Source of the DNA: Manihot esculenta
Taxonomy: Eukaryota; Streptophyta; Magnoliopsida; Malpighiales; Euphorbiaceae
Length of the DNA: 64,000 nucleotides
Assembly: GCF_001659605.2 (NCBI RefSeq)
Contig: NC_035161.2
Location: 2,920,343-2,984,342 of the forward strand
Direction: 5' to 3'
The translations under genes were made by a program, and so were the position numbers. Positions 1-10,454 of this stretch are shown here, piece after piece. The notes under the pieces were generated by a model that searched no databases, was not told the origin of the DNA, and was given only the letters and a program-made list of their open reading frames with translations. How positions within the stretch are numbered: the first letter of the stretch is position 1; each line of letters starts with the position of its first letter.

Positions 1-2481
1 ACGTCGAACACAGTGGTGTCAGGTAATCTCATCATTGGGTGTTCCGATGTGTATGCTTTGATGGACCCTGGTGCTTCTCATTCCTTTATTGCTTCGAGAG
101 CCATAGAGAGATTGGGTTTGATCAGTTCTGAGTTAGAGTATCCTCTCTGGGTCAGTGGACCTAAATGTGACCCATCAGTGGCAGTGTCAGTCTGTCGTTT
201 CAGTCCAGTGTTTATAGAGGGTAGATGCCTTCCAGCTGACCTTGTGGTTCTAGATTTGACGGATTTTGATGTCATTCTAGGGATGGATTGGCTATCTGCA
301 TATAGTGCTACGTTGGACTGTAGAGAGAAGATAGTGAGTCTCAGAGACCAGGATGGGTCAGAGTGTGTCTTCAGAGGAGACAGGAGAGATACACCCAAAG
401 GTATGATTTCAGCCCTTCAGGCTCGTCGTTTGCTTAGGAGGGGTTGTCAGGGGTTTCTAGCACATGTGAGAGAGCTAGACAGTCAGGTTAGGGAACCAGC
501 CGCAGTACCAGTAGTCCGAGAGTTTCTCGATGTTTTCCCAGACGAACTTCCAGGACTACCACCTGGTAGGGAGATAGAGTTTGAAATTGAATTGTTGCCT
601 GATACCAGACCTATCTCTATTCCTCCCTACAGGATGGCACCAGCAGAGTTAAAAGAGTTGAAAGAGCAGTTGCAGGATTTGGTAGATAAGAGTTTCATCC
701 GCCCTAGTACCTCACCTTGGGGTGCTCCAGTGCTCTTTGTCAGAAAGAAGGATGGATCCCTCAGACTTTGTATTGACTACAGACAGTTGAACAAGGTCAC
801 TACCAAGAATAGATATCCTCTACCTAGGATTGATGATCTATTTGACCAGCTAGCTGGAGCAGGTTGTTTCTCTAAAATAGATCTGAGATCCAGGTATCAT
901 CAGTTGAGAGTCAGAGAAGCAGATGTGCCAAAGACAGCTTTCAGGACTAGATATGGGCATTATGAGTTCTTAGTGATGCCGTTCGGGTTGACTAACGCCC
1001 CTGCAGCATTCATGGATCTCATGAACAGAGTTTTCAGCGAGTTTCTGGATCACTTTGTTATTGTTTTCATCGATGATATCTTAGTGTATTCCAGAGATGC
1101 AGAGGAGCATGCCCAGCATCTGCGGATAGTTTTGCAGACACTGAGAGAGCATGGTTTGTATGCCAAGTTCTCGAAGTGTGAGTTTTGGTTGAGGAGCATT
1201 TCCTTCTTGGGACATGTGGTATCAGCAGAGGGTATTGAGGTAGATCCCAAGAAGATAAAGGCTGTAGCTAACTGGCCCAGACCCACTACAGTGACTGAGA
1301 TTAAAAGCTTTCTGGGACTGGCAGGTTACTACAGGAGGTTCGTGCAGGACTTCTCAAAGATAGTGGCTCCTATGACCAAACTGACTCAGAAGAATCAGAA
1401 ATTTGTCTGGTCAGACCAGTGTGAAGAGAGCTTTAAGGAGCTCAAGAGGAGATTGACAACAGCACCAGTGCTAGCTCTGCCTGTCAGTAATGAGGAGTTC
1501 ACAGTGTTCTGTGATGCATCTCGAGTGGGATTGGGCTGTGTTTTGATGCAGAGTGATAGGGTGATAGCTTATGCTTCTAGACAGTTGAAGAAGCACGAGT
1601 TGAATTACCCTACCCATGACCTAGAGATGGCAGCAGTTATTTTTGCACTCAAGATGTGGCGGCATTACCTCTACGGGGTTAAATGCGAAATCTTCACTGA
1701 TCACAAGAGTTTACAGTACATCTTGAGTCAGAGAGAGCTGAATTTGAGGCAGAGAAGATGGGTAGAATTGCTCAGTGATTATGATTGTAAGATCCAGTAT
1801 CATCCGGGTAAGGCGAATGTTGTGGCAGACGCCCTAAGCCGGAAATCACTAGGCAGTTTATCCCATATAGCAGCAGAGCGGAGACCAATCGTGATGGAGC
1901 TTTATAAGCTCTTAGAAGAGGGGTTACAGCTAGTGTTGTCTGGTACAGGTGCGTTAATAGCACAGATGAGAGTGACACCTGTGTTTCTGGAGCAGATAGC
2001 TTAGAGACAGCATGAGGACCCTGCGTTGATGAAAATTGCCAAGACTGTTCAGTCAGGCAATAGTGCAGAGTTCAGATTTGACAACAAAGGGATCCTCCGT
2101 TATGGGAGTCGACTTTGTGTACCAGATAGGAGTAGTGTGAAAGAAGACATTATGAGGGAAGCTCATAATGCGAGGTATAGTGTTCACCCAGGAGCCACCA
2201 AGATGTACCAGGATCTGAAAAGAGTCTATTGGTGGCCAGCTATGAAGAAAGAAGTGGCGCAGTTTGTGACAGCCTGTGAGGTTTGCCAGAGGGTGAAACT
2301 AGAGCATCAGAAACCAGCAGGAATGCTTAACCCATTACCGATTCCAGAATGGAAATGGGAGAACATAGCCATGGATTTTGTAGTGGGTTTACCAGCAGCG
2401 TCCAACAGGATAGACTCGATATGGGTGATTGTGGACAGACTCACGAAATCTGCTCATTTTCTTCCAGTACAGAGTAACTAT

Positions 2482-4964
2482 TGTAATACCCGGCTAGATT
2501 CCGGCATCGGAATCCCTACCTTCCGGTGGAATCTCCGTTGGAATATGGAATTTTGATGATGCCAGAGTCTTCTAGAGGGGTAAAATGTGATTTCTAAAAT
2601 GATTTTTACTGATTTCATAGTTTTAAATGAAAAAGATTTGAGTTTTGAAAAGAAAAGACCAAGGAGGTTTTTGCCAGGTTCGGCTGCCGAAAGTGAAGTT
2701 CGGCCGCCGAACATGGGAAGGTTTCGGGAGTGCTTTTGGCCTCCGAAAGCCATGTTTGAACAAACCAGGTTCGGCCGCCGAACCTCAAGTTCGGCCGCCG
2801 AACATGGGGGTGTTTTGCATGCACGTTAGGCCGCCGAAGGAGGTTTGGCTGGCCACCTATAAAAGCCCCTCAGACCGAAAATGGGCGAGATTTCTCCCCA
2901 TTCTCGAGCTCAGGTGTGTTCATGTTCTCCTTTGGTCATCTTCATGTTTTCTCTTCATCTCCTTCATATTTTTATGAGTTCCATGGTTGTTTTGAAAAGT
3001 TTTCAAGCTTAGATCGAGTTTTGGGAGCTTGGAGGCCCAAGGAGTAGTTTCCTCCCATCTCCAAGTTAGAGCTCGCACAAACCCTCGATCTTCAAGAGGT
3101 AAGTGTGGATCTATGCTTTCCTTTACGTTTCATGAAGTTTTAAGATGGTTTTGATGGTTTAGTATGGGTAGATATGCATGTTAGGGTTTATGTGGGTTTT
3201 ATGCCCAATGTATGATAATGTATGTTCTTGTGATGTTTGTGTTGGGGTTTAAGTTAGTTTTCAAGCCCCTTGAGCATATGGGAGAGAGTATGCATGATTG
3301 GGAGAGAGTATGTGAGGTTTGGTTTGTTTTGATGGTTTTGGCCTATGTGGGTCATAAACTATCTATGTATGCTTTAGATGTTGTTTTTGGGAGTTTAAGC
3401 TTGTTTGAGCTCCCTTGTGCATGATTAATGATGTATGCATGTGTTTGAGAAGTTGGGTGCTTGTTTTGGGGTGTATGGAAGGTTTGGGAGGCTTGAAATG
3501 CACAAAGGCTGGGTTCTGGATGAACTCAGGTTCGGCCGCCGAAGGTGGTTTCGGCCGCCGAACCTGCCAGAGGACGCATGGATTGGCCGCCTAACCTTGC
3601 CCCCGAAAGTTGAGTTTTGGCTTGAAAGCATACTTTCGGCAGCCGAAGGTAATGTTCGGCCGCCGAAAGTGCCTGACTTTCGTCTCTGGAGAGAGAGTTC
3701 GGCCGCCGAAGGTGCCGCCGAACCTGCCTGACTTTCGTCTCTGGAAGGGACCTTCGGCCGCCGAAAGTGCCCTGTCCAGCCTTTTCATGAGTGTTTTCTA
3801 TGCATGTTTAAGTGATGCTTTAGGGGGTTTTTGGGGAGTTGTTTATGAGTTGTTTAGAGTATGTTTGGCACCTCAGTAGTCCACCTGTGTAGGATCGGAC
3901 CCGAGGAACCGAGGTGTTTAGCAGTGTTAGCTGCTTCAGAGTTAGTCCAGAGCTAGCCAGAGGTGAGTGGAACTAACCCTCATGTTTTAAATCAAATGTT
4001 TTCAGCATGTTCAAGCATGTTCATGCATCATGAATACCATGTTATGCGATAGGTTGTTTGCATTAGAATTCACGAATATGATGCATTGCATAATACGATG
4101 ATGATGATGTGGATGGATACTGGATGATCCTCTAGCCCTCAGTATGTTATGACATGATATGAATTGATATGATATGGCATGTACGATATGATATGAGATG
4201 AGAAGCCCAGGCGTGGCCGTATCGCCCCTGGCATAAAGTATGAGAAGTCTAGGTGTGGCCGTATCGCCCCTGACATAAAGTATGTGAAGTCCAGGCGTGG
4301 CCGTATCGCCCCTGGCATAAAGCATTGTTGACTTGTTATGGTACGAGATTGATATGTAGAGGGCTATTGGTGACAGATTCATCCTTGAGGTGATATATTT
4401 GTGATGTGACGCATTCCATGATAGCATATGTTAAAATGAATTGTTTTCTTTTATGGTTTCTGCTCACTGGGCTTTTTAGCTCACCCCTCTCCCCTAACCC
4501 CAGGTTTGCAGGGTCAGAGATAGTCAGGAGATCAGCAGGTTACGTCCATGGTCATGTTTATGTAATAGAATAGTAGTGGACATGATGTAATGTAAAGTTA
4601 TGTAAGGATGTAAAAGAGTTATATTGTAATATGACTTTATGTTATATGTTCAGAGTTATAGTATTGTGCTTGGCCCGAGTTGGATAATCCCTTTGTACAT
4701 GAGTTTTATTTTATGTTGTTACATGTGATGGACCGAGTTTGACATAGGGTATGCTGACCCTAGGGGTTCTATGAGTTCAGTCATAGTGCATACACAGGTC
4801 ATACTGGTTAAAGGTAAAGTTTTAAATGTTTTATGGATATGTTTGATCATGTGTGGGATTATACCAGCTGTACAGGATGCATAGTAGGCTTGTTACGGGT
4901 CCCGGCGGCCTTATGCCGATCTGGATCCTAGCGCCGGTAGCGGTCCGATTTTCGGGTCGTTACA
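2482..4964 (+). mobile_element. Solo LTR A (Tekay family), inserted in integrase of element B
   Basis: A single LTR of 2,483 bp starts TGTAATACCCGG and ends GGGTCGTTACA. It is flanked by perfect 5-bp duplications ACTAT at 2,477-2,481 and 4,965-4,969, with no internal region. Such solo LTRs come from recombination between the two LTRs of a full element. A TATA box (TATAAAAG) is at 2,858-2,865. Two clusters of the quasi-palindrome TTCGGCCGCCGAA lie at about 2,679-2,835 and 3,531-3,770, and a three-unit minisatellite at 4,203-4,322. Small open frames in it are by-products of the repeats and not genes. Confidence 0.95.
4203..4322 (+). repeat. Three-unit minisatellite in solo LTR A
   Basis: Three units of roughly 40-58 bp share the core CCAGGCGTGGCCGTATCGCC followed by CCTGGCATAAAG, with the middle unit slightly diverged. 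The CCAGG and CCTGG arms can pair, so each unit can form a small hairpin. Counterparts with different inner sequence occur in every other Tekay LTR here: 7,416-7,600, 8,762-8,865 (reversed), 35,608-35,755 and 42,521-42,668. Confidence 0.85.
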
Positions 4965-5941
4965 ACTATTTTGTGGATAAGTTGGCACAAGTCTATCTGG
5001 ATGACATAGTAAGATTACATGGAGTTCCAGTGTCTATAGTTTCAGACAGAGGACCTCAGTTTACCTCCAGATTTTGGCGAAGTCTGCAGAGTGCGATGGG
5101 CACGAGATTGGATTTTAGCACTGCTTTCCACCCACAGACTGATGGACAGTCAAAGAGGACCATCCAGACCATAGAGGATATGCTTCGACTGTGTGTGTTA
5201 GACTTTGGCGGTTCTTGGAGGCAGCATCTACCTTTGGTGGAGTTTGCCTACAATAACAGCCATCATGCTAGCATAGGGATGGCTCCTTATGAAGCTTTGT
5301 ATGGGAGGAAATGCAGATCCCCTGTTTGTTGGGAAGAGATAGGAGGGAAGGCTCTTGCAGGGCCAGAGTTAGTCGAGGTCACCAGTCGAGTAGTGCCTTT
5401 GAGTAAAGAGCGAATCAGAACAGCGCAGAGTAGACAGAAAAGTTATGCAGATGTTCGCAGAAAACAGTTAGAGTTTCAGGAGGGTAATTGGGTATTGCTA
5501 AAAGTGTCTCCAATGAAAGGAGTGGTTCGTTTTGGAAAGAAGGGTAAGTTAGCTCCACGATACATTGGACCCTTTTGAGATTTTACAGAGGATCAGAAAT
5601 GTGTCGTATAAGCTAGATTTACCTGCTTCTATGGAGAGAATTCACCCGGTATTTCATGTTTCTATGCTACGACAGTTTGTGTCAGATCCGAATCAGGTTC
5701 TGAGTGAGCCTGAGGTGGAGATTCTTACAGATCTCACCTATATAGAGCAGCCAGTGCGGATTTTGGACACACAGATCAGACAGCTAAGGAACAAAGAGAT
5801 CCCAATGGTGAAAGTTCTGTGGAACCATCATAATCTAGAGGAGTGTACGTGGGAGACACGAGAGTCTATGCTTTGGCAGTATCCATATCTGTTTTGAGGT
5901 TCGTTTTCCTCCTTTTTCTGTGTTTCTTTGTTTGTTTTTAG

Positions 5942-5978
5942 GAACATTCGAGGACGAATGTTCTTAAGGGGGGGAGAA
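5942..5978 (+). promoter_or_regulatory. Polypurine tract with an adjacent hairpin, element B
   Basis: AAGGGGGGGAGAA at 5,966-5,978 abuts the 3' LTR and is the expected plus-strand primer. Directly before it is a perfect inverted repeat: GAACATTCG at 5,942-5,950 pairs with CGAATGTTC at 5,955-5,963 around a 4-nt loop. The same arrangement recurs in element E at about 40,772-40,810. Confidence 0.85.
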
Positions 5979-8900
5979 TGTAATACCCGGCTGGAGTCCG
6001 GTATCGGAATTCCACTTTTCGGTGGCGTTCTGGATATCAGAAGGTTCTAAAAGGGTGAGAGTTATGGTTTTCTTAAATGTTTTAAGATGTTCATCTGTTT
6101 TAAAGCTTAAGGAAATGAGTTTTTGAGTGAAATGAACCAAGGCAGAAAAGCCAGGTTCGGCCGCCGAACATGCATGGCTTTCGGTTTCACGTGTGGCCGC
6201 TGAAGGTGGTCTGGCCAACCACCTATAAATGGCCCTCAGTCGGTTGAAGCGGTGAGATCATCGTTTCTTTTGTCTTCTGAGGTGAGACCCTGTCCTTTGT
6301 GAGTATTCTTTCATGTTTTCATTCAATCGTGCAAAGATTTGATTGAGTTTTATGTGATTTTGAAGGTTTTAAGCTAAAAACTCAAAGTTGGGAAGTTTGG
6401 AGAGTTTGAAGGAGAGGTGCTCCAAAACTCCACGTTAGGATCGTTCATCTACTTGATTTCAAGAGGTAAGTGAAGATCCTGAGCTTGTTTTTATGTTTTC
6501 TGAAGGTTTTATGGGGATTATGGAGAGAGTTGCATGAATAGGGTTAGTTGTGAGGTTTTGATGATTTTGTTGTGCAAAGCTTGTTTATGTGTTGTATGTT
6601 ATGTGTTGTTGGGGTTTTGAGGTAGTTTTTGACCCCTTTGAGCATATACATGAGTGTATGCAAGTTGAGGAATTGAGGTGTAAGCGTTTGAGTGTGTTTT
6701 GGTGCTTTTGGCAAGAGGCAGGGCAAGTTTCTGCCCTGCTGATGAACTCAGGTTCGGCCGCCGAAGGTACATTCGGCCGCCGAACCCATGAGGAGGTGGC
6801 TTCGGCTGCCCAAGCTTGCCCCCGAGCTTTTGGACTTTCGGCTCTGGAGGGAAGTTCGGCCGCCGAAGATGCCGCCGAAGGTTAGAGACTTTCGTCTCTG
6901 GAGTGCCTTTTGGCCCTCGAAACTTGCCCCCGAAAGGGTTCGGCAGCCGAAAGTGGAGTTTCGGCCGCCGAAGGTGCTTGAGTTTCGTCTCTGGAGAGGA
7001 CTTTCGGCCGCCGAACCTGCCGCCGAAAGTGTCCTGTCTAGCTTTTCTTTGCATGCTTTGCATGGATAGTAGAGTGAGTTTAAGGGGATTCTTGAGGAGT
7101 TTCATAGAGTTGGTCATAAGGTAGTTTGGTCCCTCATTTGAGTTTATCTGTGCTTACACAGACTAGAGGAACCAGAGAGAGCAGCAGTGAGTCCTGCTCA
7201 GAGTTTTCAGAGCCTGCAGAGTCAGTCCAGTTAGCCAGAGGTGAGTGGAACTAAACTTAATCTTTTTAATTGTGAAATGAAATGCTTTTAGCATCATTCA
7301 TGCATCATGCGTATATAGGAGGATGTGTGCATTAGACTCCACGAATATGTTGCATTGCATTACCTTATTATGTGTTGATGTGGGTAAATGCTGAATGATC
7401 CAATAGTCACAGACAGGAAGTCCAGGAGCCTTTGACTACGCCCTGGCAGGTATAGAGAAGTCCAGGAGCCTTTGACTACGCCCTGGCAGGTATATAGTAA
7501 AGACCAGGAGCCTTTGACTACGCCCTGGCAATGGTAAGTACAGAGGTGTTATATACACATATACATATATCACAGGAAGACCAGGTGCTCGATTCTACGC
7601 CCTGGCACAGAGTTACTGGGACTATGTGGTGACAGGTTTACCTTTGATGTGGATTGTTTGTGATATGGTGCATTCCATGAGATCATATTTTACTGAGATG
7701 TTTTCCTGTTCTACTCACTGGGCTATAGAGCTCATCACATTCCCTTAACCCCAGTTTTGCAGGTTCAGTATACAGTGTACAGGAAAAGTCTAGCAGAGTA
7801 CAGAAAGAATAAAAGAGCTTGTAATAGTATAGAGTGGACATGTACATTTGAAAGAAATGTAATAGTTATGTATAAAGTTAGAGTTGTGCTTGACTTAGTT
7901 ATTTTATGTTGTAAATCTTTTGTTATGTACATATGTTTTACTACCAGGCTTAACAGGTATGAGGTAACCCATCTAGAGCAAGCTCTAGTCAGGGGTACAG
8001 AGTACAGAGTACAGAGTACAGAGTACAGAGATAATGCATGCACAGGTTAAGCCCTGGTACAGAGAAAAGAGTTTTTATTTTCACAGAAAATGTATGATCA
8101 TTGTAACGACCCGGAAATCCGACCCGTTACCGGCGCTAGGATCCAGATCGGCTTAAGGCCGCCGGGACCCGTAGCAAGCCAAACATACCTTCTGTAACCT
8201 GTAATATCCCATACATGATCAACAACATACATAAAACTGTAAACTTTTTCTTTCTTTTTCCAAGCTTAACCTGAACATGTGCACATCTAATAACATAACC
8301 ACCACTGGAGTCCTCATCAAATGCTCCAATGGGGTATTTCATCATTCGATAAGCTTGGATTATCAAATACATCATAAAAACATTTCTATAGATCATGTGT
8401 CAAGGGGATAACCATAACATAGGGTCAAGCACATACTAGTCCTCAATCATCCTCATCATTACATAACTATACATTACTCTTTCATTACATTAACATAGTC
8501 ATAAATACTCATTACATCATATTCATGTCCACTACTATCTATTACATCATACATGACTTTACTTCACTCTAGCCGACTTCCCGATCTATCCTGTACCTGC
8601 AACTCTGGGGATAAAGGGAGTGGGGTGAGCTACTAGAGCCCAGTGAGCAGAATAATAAAACATCAATTTAAATCATGCTTTCATGTATGCGCCATAACAC
8701 AAACATTTCACATCAAGGATGAACTTGTCACCATTTAGCCCCTATCTTTCTTACTTATACATGCCGGGGGCGTAGAGCCGTAGCAGGCACACCCGGACTA
8801 CCATAATCAATCGTAGTGCCAGGGGCGTAGAGCCGTAGCAGGCACACCTGGACTCACATAGGCTATCATAACATAAAAGGGCTAATGGATCATTCAACAT

Positions 8901-10454
8901 TCATCCACATCAACAACAAGGTATGCAATGCAACATATTCGTGAATTCTAATGCAATCATCCTGATATATCTCATGGCATTCATGATGCGTGAATCATGC
9001 TAAAACATTTCATTAATTTGCTTTAAAACTTAAAGTTCATTCCACTCACCTCTGGCTAGCTCTGAAGAGACTCTGAAGCAGCTGGCTCACTGCTGGGGGT
9101 CTCGGTTCCTCAGGTCCGAACCTACACAGGTGGACTCAAATGAGGGACCAAACATACCTGAACATGACTCTAAAATACTCCCAAAAAACCCCCTAAAACA
9201 TCCTGAAAACATCACATGAAAACATGCAAGAAATGGCTGAACAGGGCACTTTCGGCGGCAGGTTCGGCGGCCGAAAGTCCCTCTGCAGCCGAAGGTCATG
9301 CAGGTTCGGCGGCACTTTCGGCGGCCGAACCTCCCAGGCAGAGACGAAACTTGAGTTTCGGGGGCAGGCTTCGGCAGCCGAAACTGCCTCCACAAGGGGG
9401 TTCGGCGGCCGAAAGTCACTTCGGCGGCCGAACCTGAGTTTCTGCCGAAGGGCAGAAACTTGGTTCCCTTGTGTCCACAGCCTCCAAAACGCCTCAAAAC
9501 ATGCATAAACTTGTTTCTAAACATGCATACACATCATACATCACACCTAGGGGTCTCAAACTATAAAATACCCCAACTACAACACTTCAAACACATAAAC
9601 ATCAACATACATTGTTCATCAAAGCATCACAACCCATAAGCTCATAAACCTAACAACAAGCCTAAACATGCATTCTACCCCATCAACTTGCATAAAACTT
9701 TCATAAAGCATAAGAGAAGCATAGATCGAAGCTTACCTCTTGAAGAAACGAGAGGAAAGGCGATCCTAGCTTGGAGATGGAGAGATTGAGCTCTTTGAAC
9801 CTCCAAGTACCCAAAACTTGCTCTTAGTTCACAGATCTTCAAAAAGGAAGTTAAAACTCGTGAAAACCATGAAAGATCTAGGGAAAACATTCAAGATTGA
9901 GGGAGGAGCGGCGGAGACTCACCTTGGCCGACAATGGGAGAGAAAAAGCTCACCCGTGCAGACCAAAGGGACCCTTTTATATGTGGCTGGCCAGGCCACG
10001 TTCGGGGGCCGAATGTGCCTCCGTATCCATGCAATGTTCGGCGGCCGAACATAAGGTTCGGCGGCCGAACCTGCACTTCCCTCACTCATGCTTTCGGGGG
10101 CCTAACGTGCCTCCTAATCACATGCATGTTCGGCGGCCGAAACTCAAGTTCGGCGGCCGAACCTGGGTTTTCCTTCAAGCTACATTCATGCAAAAACTCA
10201 TTTAATTTCTTACTTAAAAACATGAAATACATGAAAACATTTCATAAAATCATAGTTTTACCCTTCTAGAGGTTTCCGACATCCGTGGTCCCACCGGACG
10301 GTAGGGATTCCGATACCGGAGTCTAGCCGGGTATTACAATCATGTATGAGATTTACAGGTACACAGAGAGTATAGCAGGCTTGCTACGGGTTCTGGCGGC
10401 CTTAAGCCGACCTGAATCCTAGCGCCGGTGACGGTCCATTTTGGGGTCGTTACA
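5979..10454 (+). mobile_element. 3' LTR of element B, split by solo LTR C
   Basis: The LTR runs 5,979-8,101 and resumes 10,344-10,454, about 2,234 bp after removing solo LTR C and one target copy. It starts TGTAATACCCGG and ends GGGTCGTTACA. A TATA box (TATAAAT) is at 6,224-6,230. Clusters of TTCGGCCGCCGAA lie at about 6,155-6,205 and 6,752-7,030. A minisatellite with the core GACTACGCCCTGGCA lies at 7,416-7,600, and four copies of GTACAGAG at about 7,996-8,027. Its sequence differs clearly from LTRs A and E, so it belongs to a separate subfamily. Confidence 0.9.
8102..10338 (-). mobile_element. Solo LTR C, reverse orientation, inside the 3' LTR of element B
   Basis: A 2,237-bp LTR lies in reverse. 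The plus strand starts TGTAACGACCCGG and ends CCGGGTATTACA, the reverse complement of the Tekay LTR ends. Perfect 5-bp duplications ATCAT stand at 8,097-8,101 and 10,339-10,343. The minus-strand TATA box is at 9,975-9,981. Palindrome clusters (TTCGGCGGCCGAA on this strand) lie at about 9,250-9,450 and 10,035-10,165. No internal region is left. Confidence 0.95.

Larger units (their letters stand above)
1..5897 (+). pseudogene. Tekay gag-pol polyprotein, protease to chromodomain, broken
   Basis: Domains in order: aspartic protease with DPGAS at 64-78 (the serine/threonine usual after D is P, a variant common in plant gypsy elements); reverse transcriptase from about 600 with FIDD at 1,066-1,077; RNase H from about 1,490 with CDAS, LEMA and TDHKS; integrase zinc finger around 2,160-2,300 (ending CEVC); integrase core with MDF, the second aspartate in SDRGPQF and the glutamate in TIQTIED; chromodomain-like tail to 5,897. 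Breaks: an in-frame TAG at 2,002-2,004; solo LTR A inserted between integrase residues at 2,481/2,482; one surplus T in the TTTT run near 5,573-5,576 that shifts the frame at the IGPF motif. The frames on both sides of the solo LTR agree once the LTR and one ACTAT copy are discounted, so coding potential was intact when A arrived. The protein would cut, copy and integrate the element. Confidence 0.9.
1..10454 (+). mobile_element. Tekay/Del-type Ty3-gypsy retrotransposon (element B), 5' part outside window, carrying two nested solo LTRs
   Basis: This is the internal region and 3' LTR of a chromovirus-type LTR retrotransposon. Seen: protease, reverse transcriptase, RNase H, integrase and chromodomain-like tail in the gypsy order, then a polypurine tract and an LTR running from TGTAATACCCGG to GGGTCGTTACA. 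The element sits inside the protease region of a Tat-lineage polyprotein that resumes at 10,455. It is interrupted by solo LTR A (2,482-4,964) and solo LTR C (8,102-10,338). The 5' LTR and the gag lie left of position 1, so the target duplication (expected GTACC at 10,455-10,459) cannot be checked. Tekay/Del is assigned from the LTR ends, the polypurine context and the C-terminal chromodomain style. Confidence 0.9.

Noticed and set aside
2587..3879. Many short open frames on both strands in the LTRs, rich in SAAE / FGGR / RPPK peptides (also 6,589-7,124, 9,087-10,269, 34,012-35,298 and 40,923-42,211)
   Set aside because: They are translations of the TTCGGCCGCCGAA motif clusters inside LTRs, present in all frames and not conserved as protein.
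4203..4322. CRISPR-like array of spaced repeats
   Set aside because: Repeats are tandem, few and within a plant LTR; no cas genes and a eukaryotic context.
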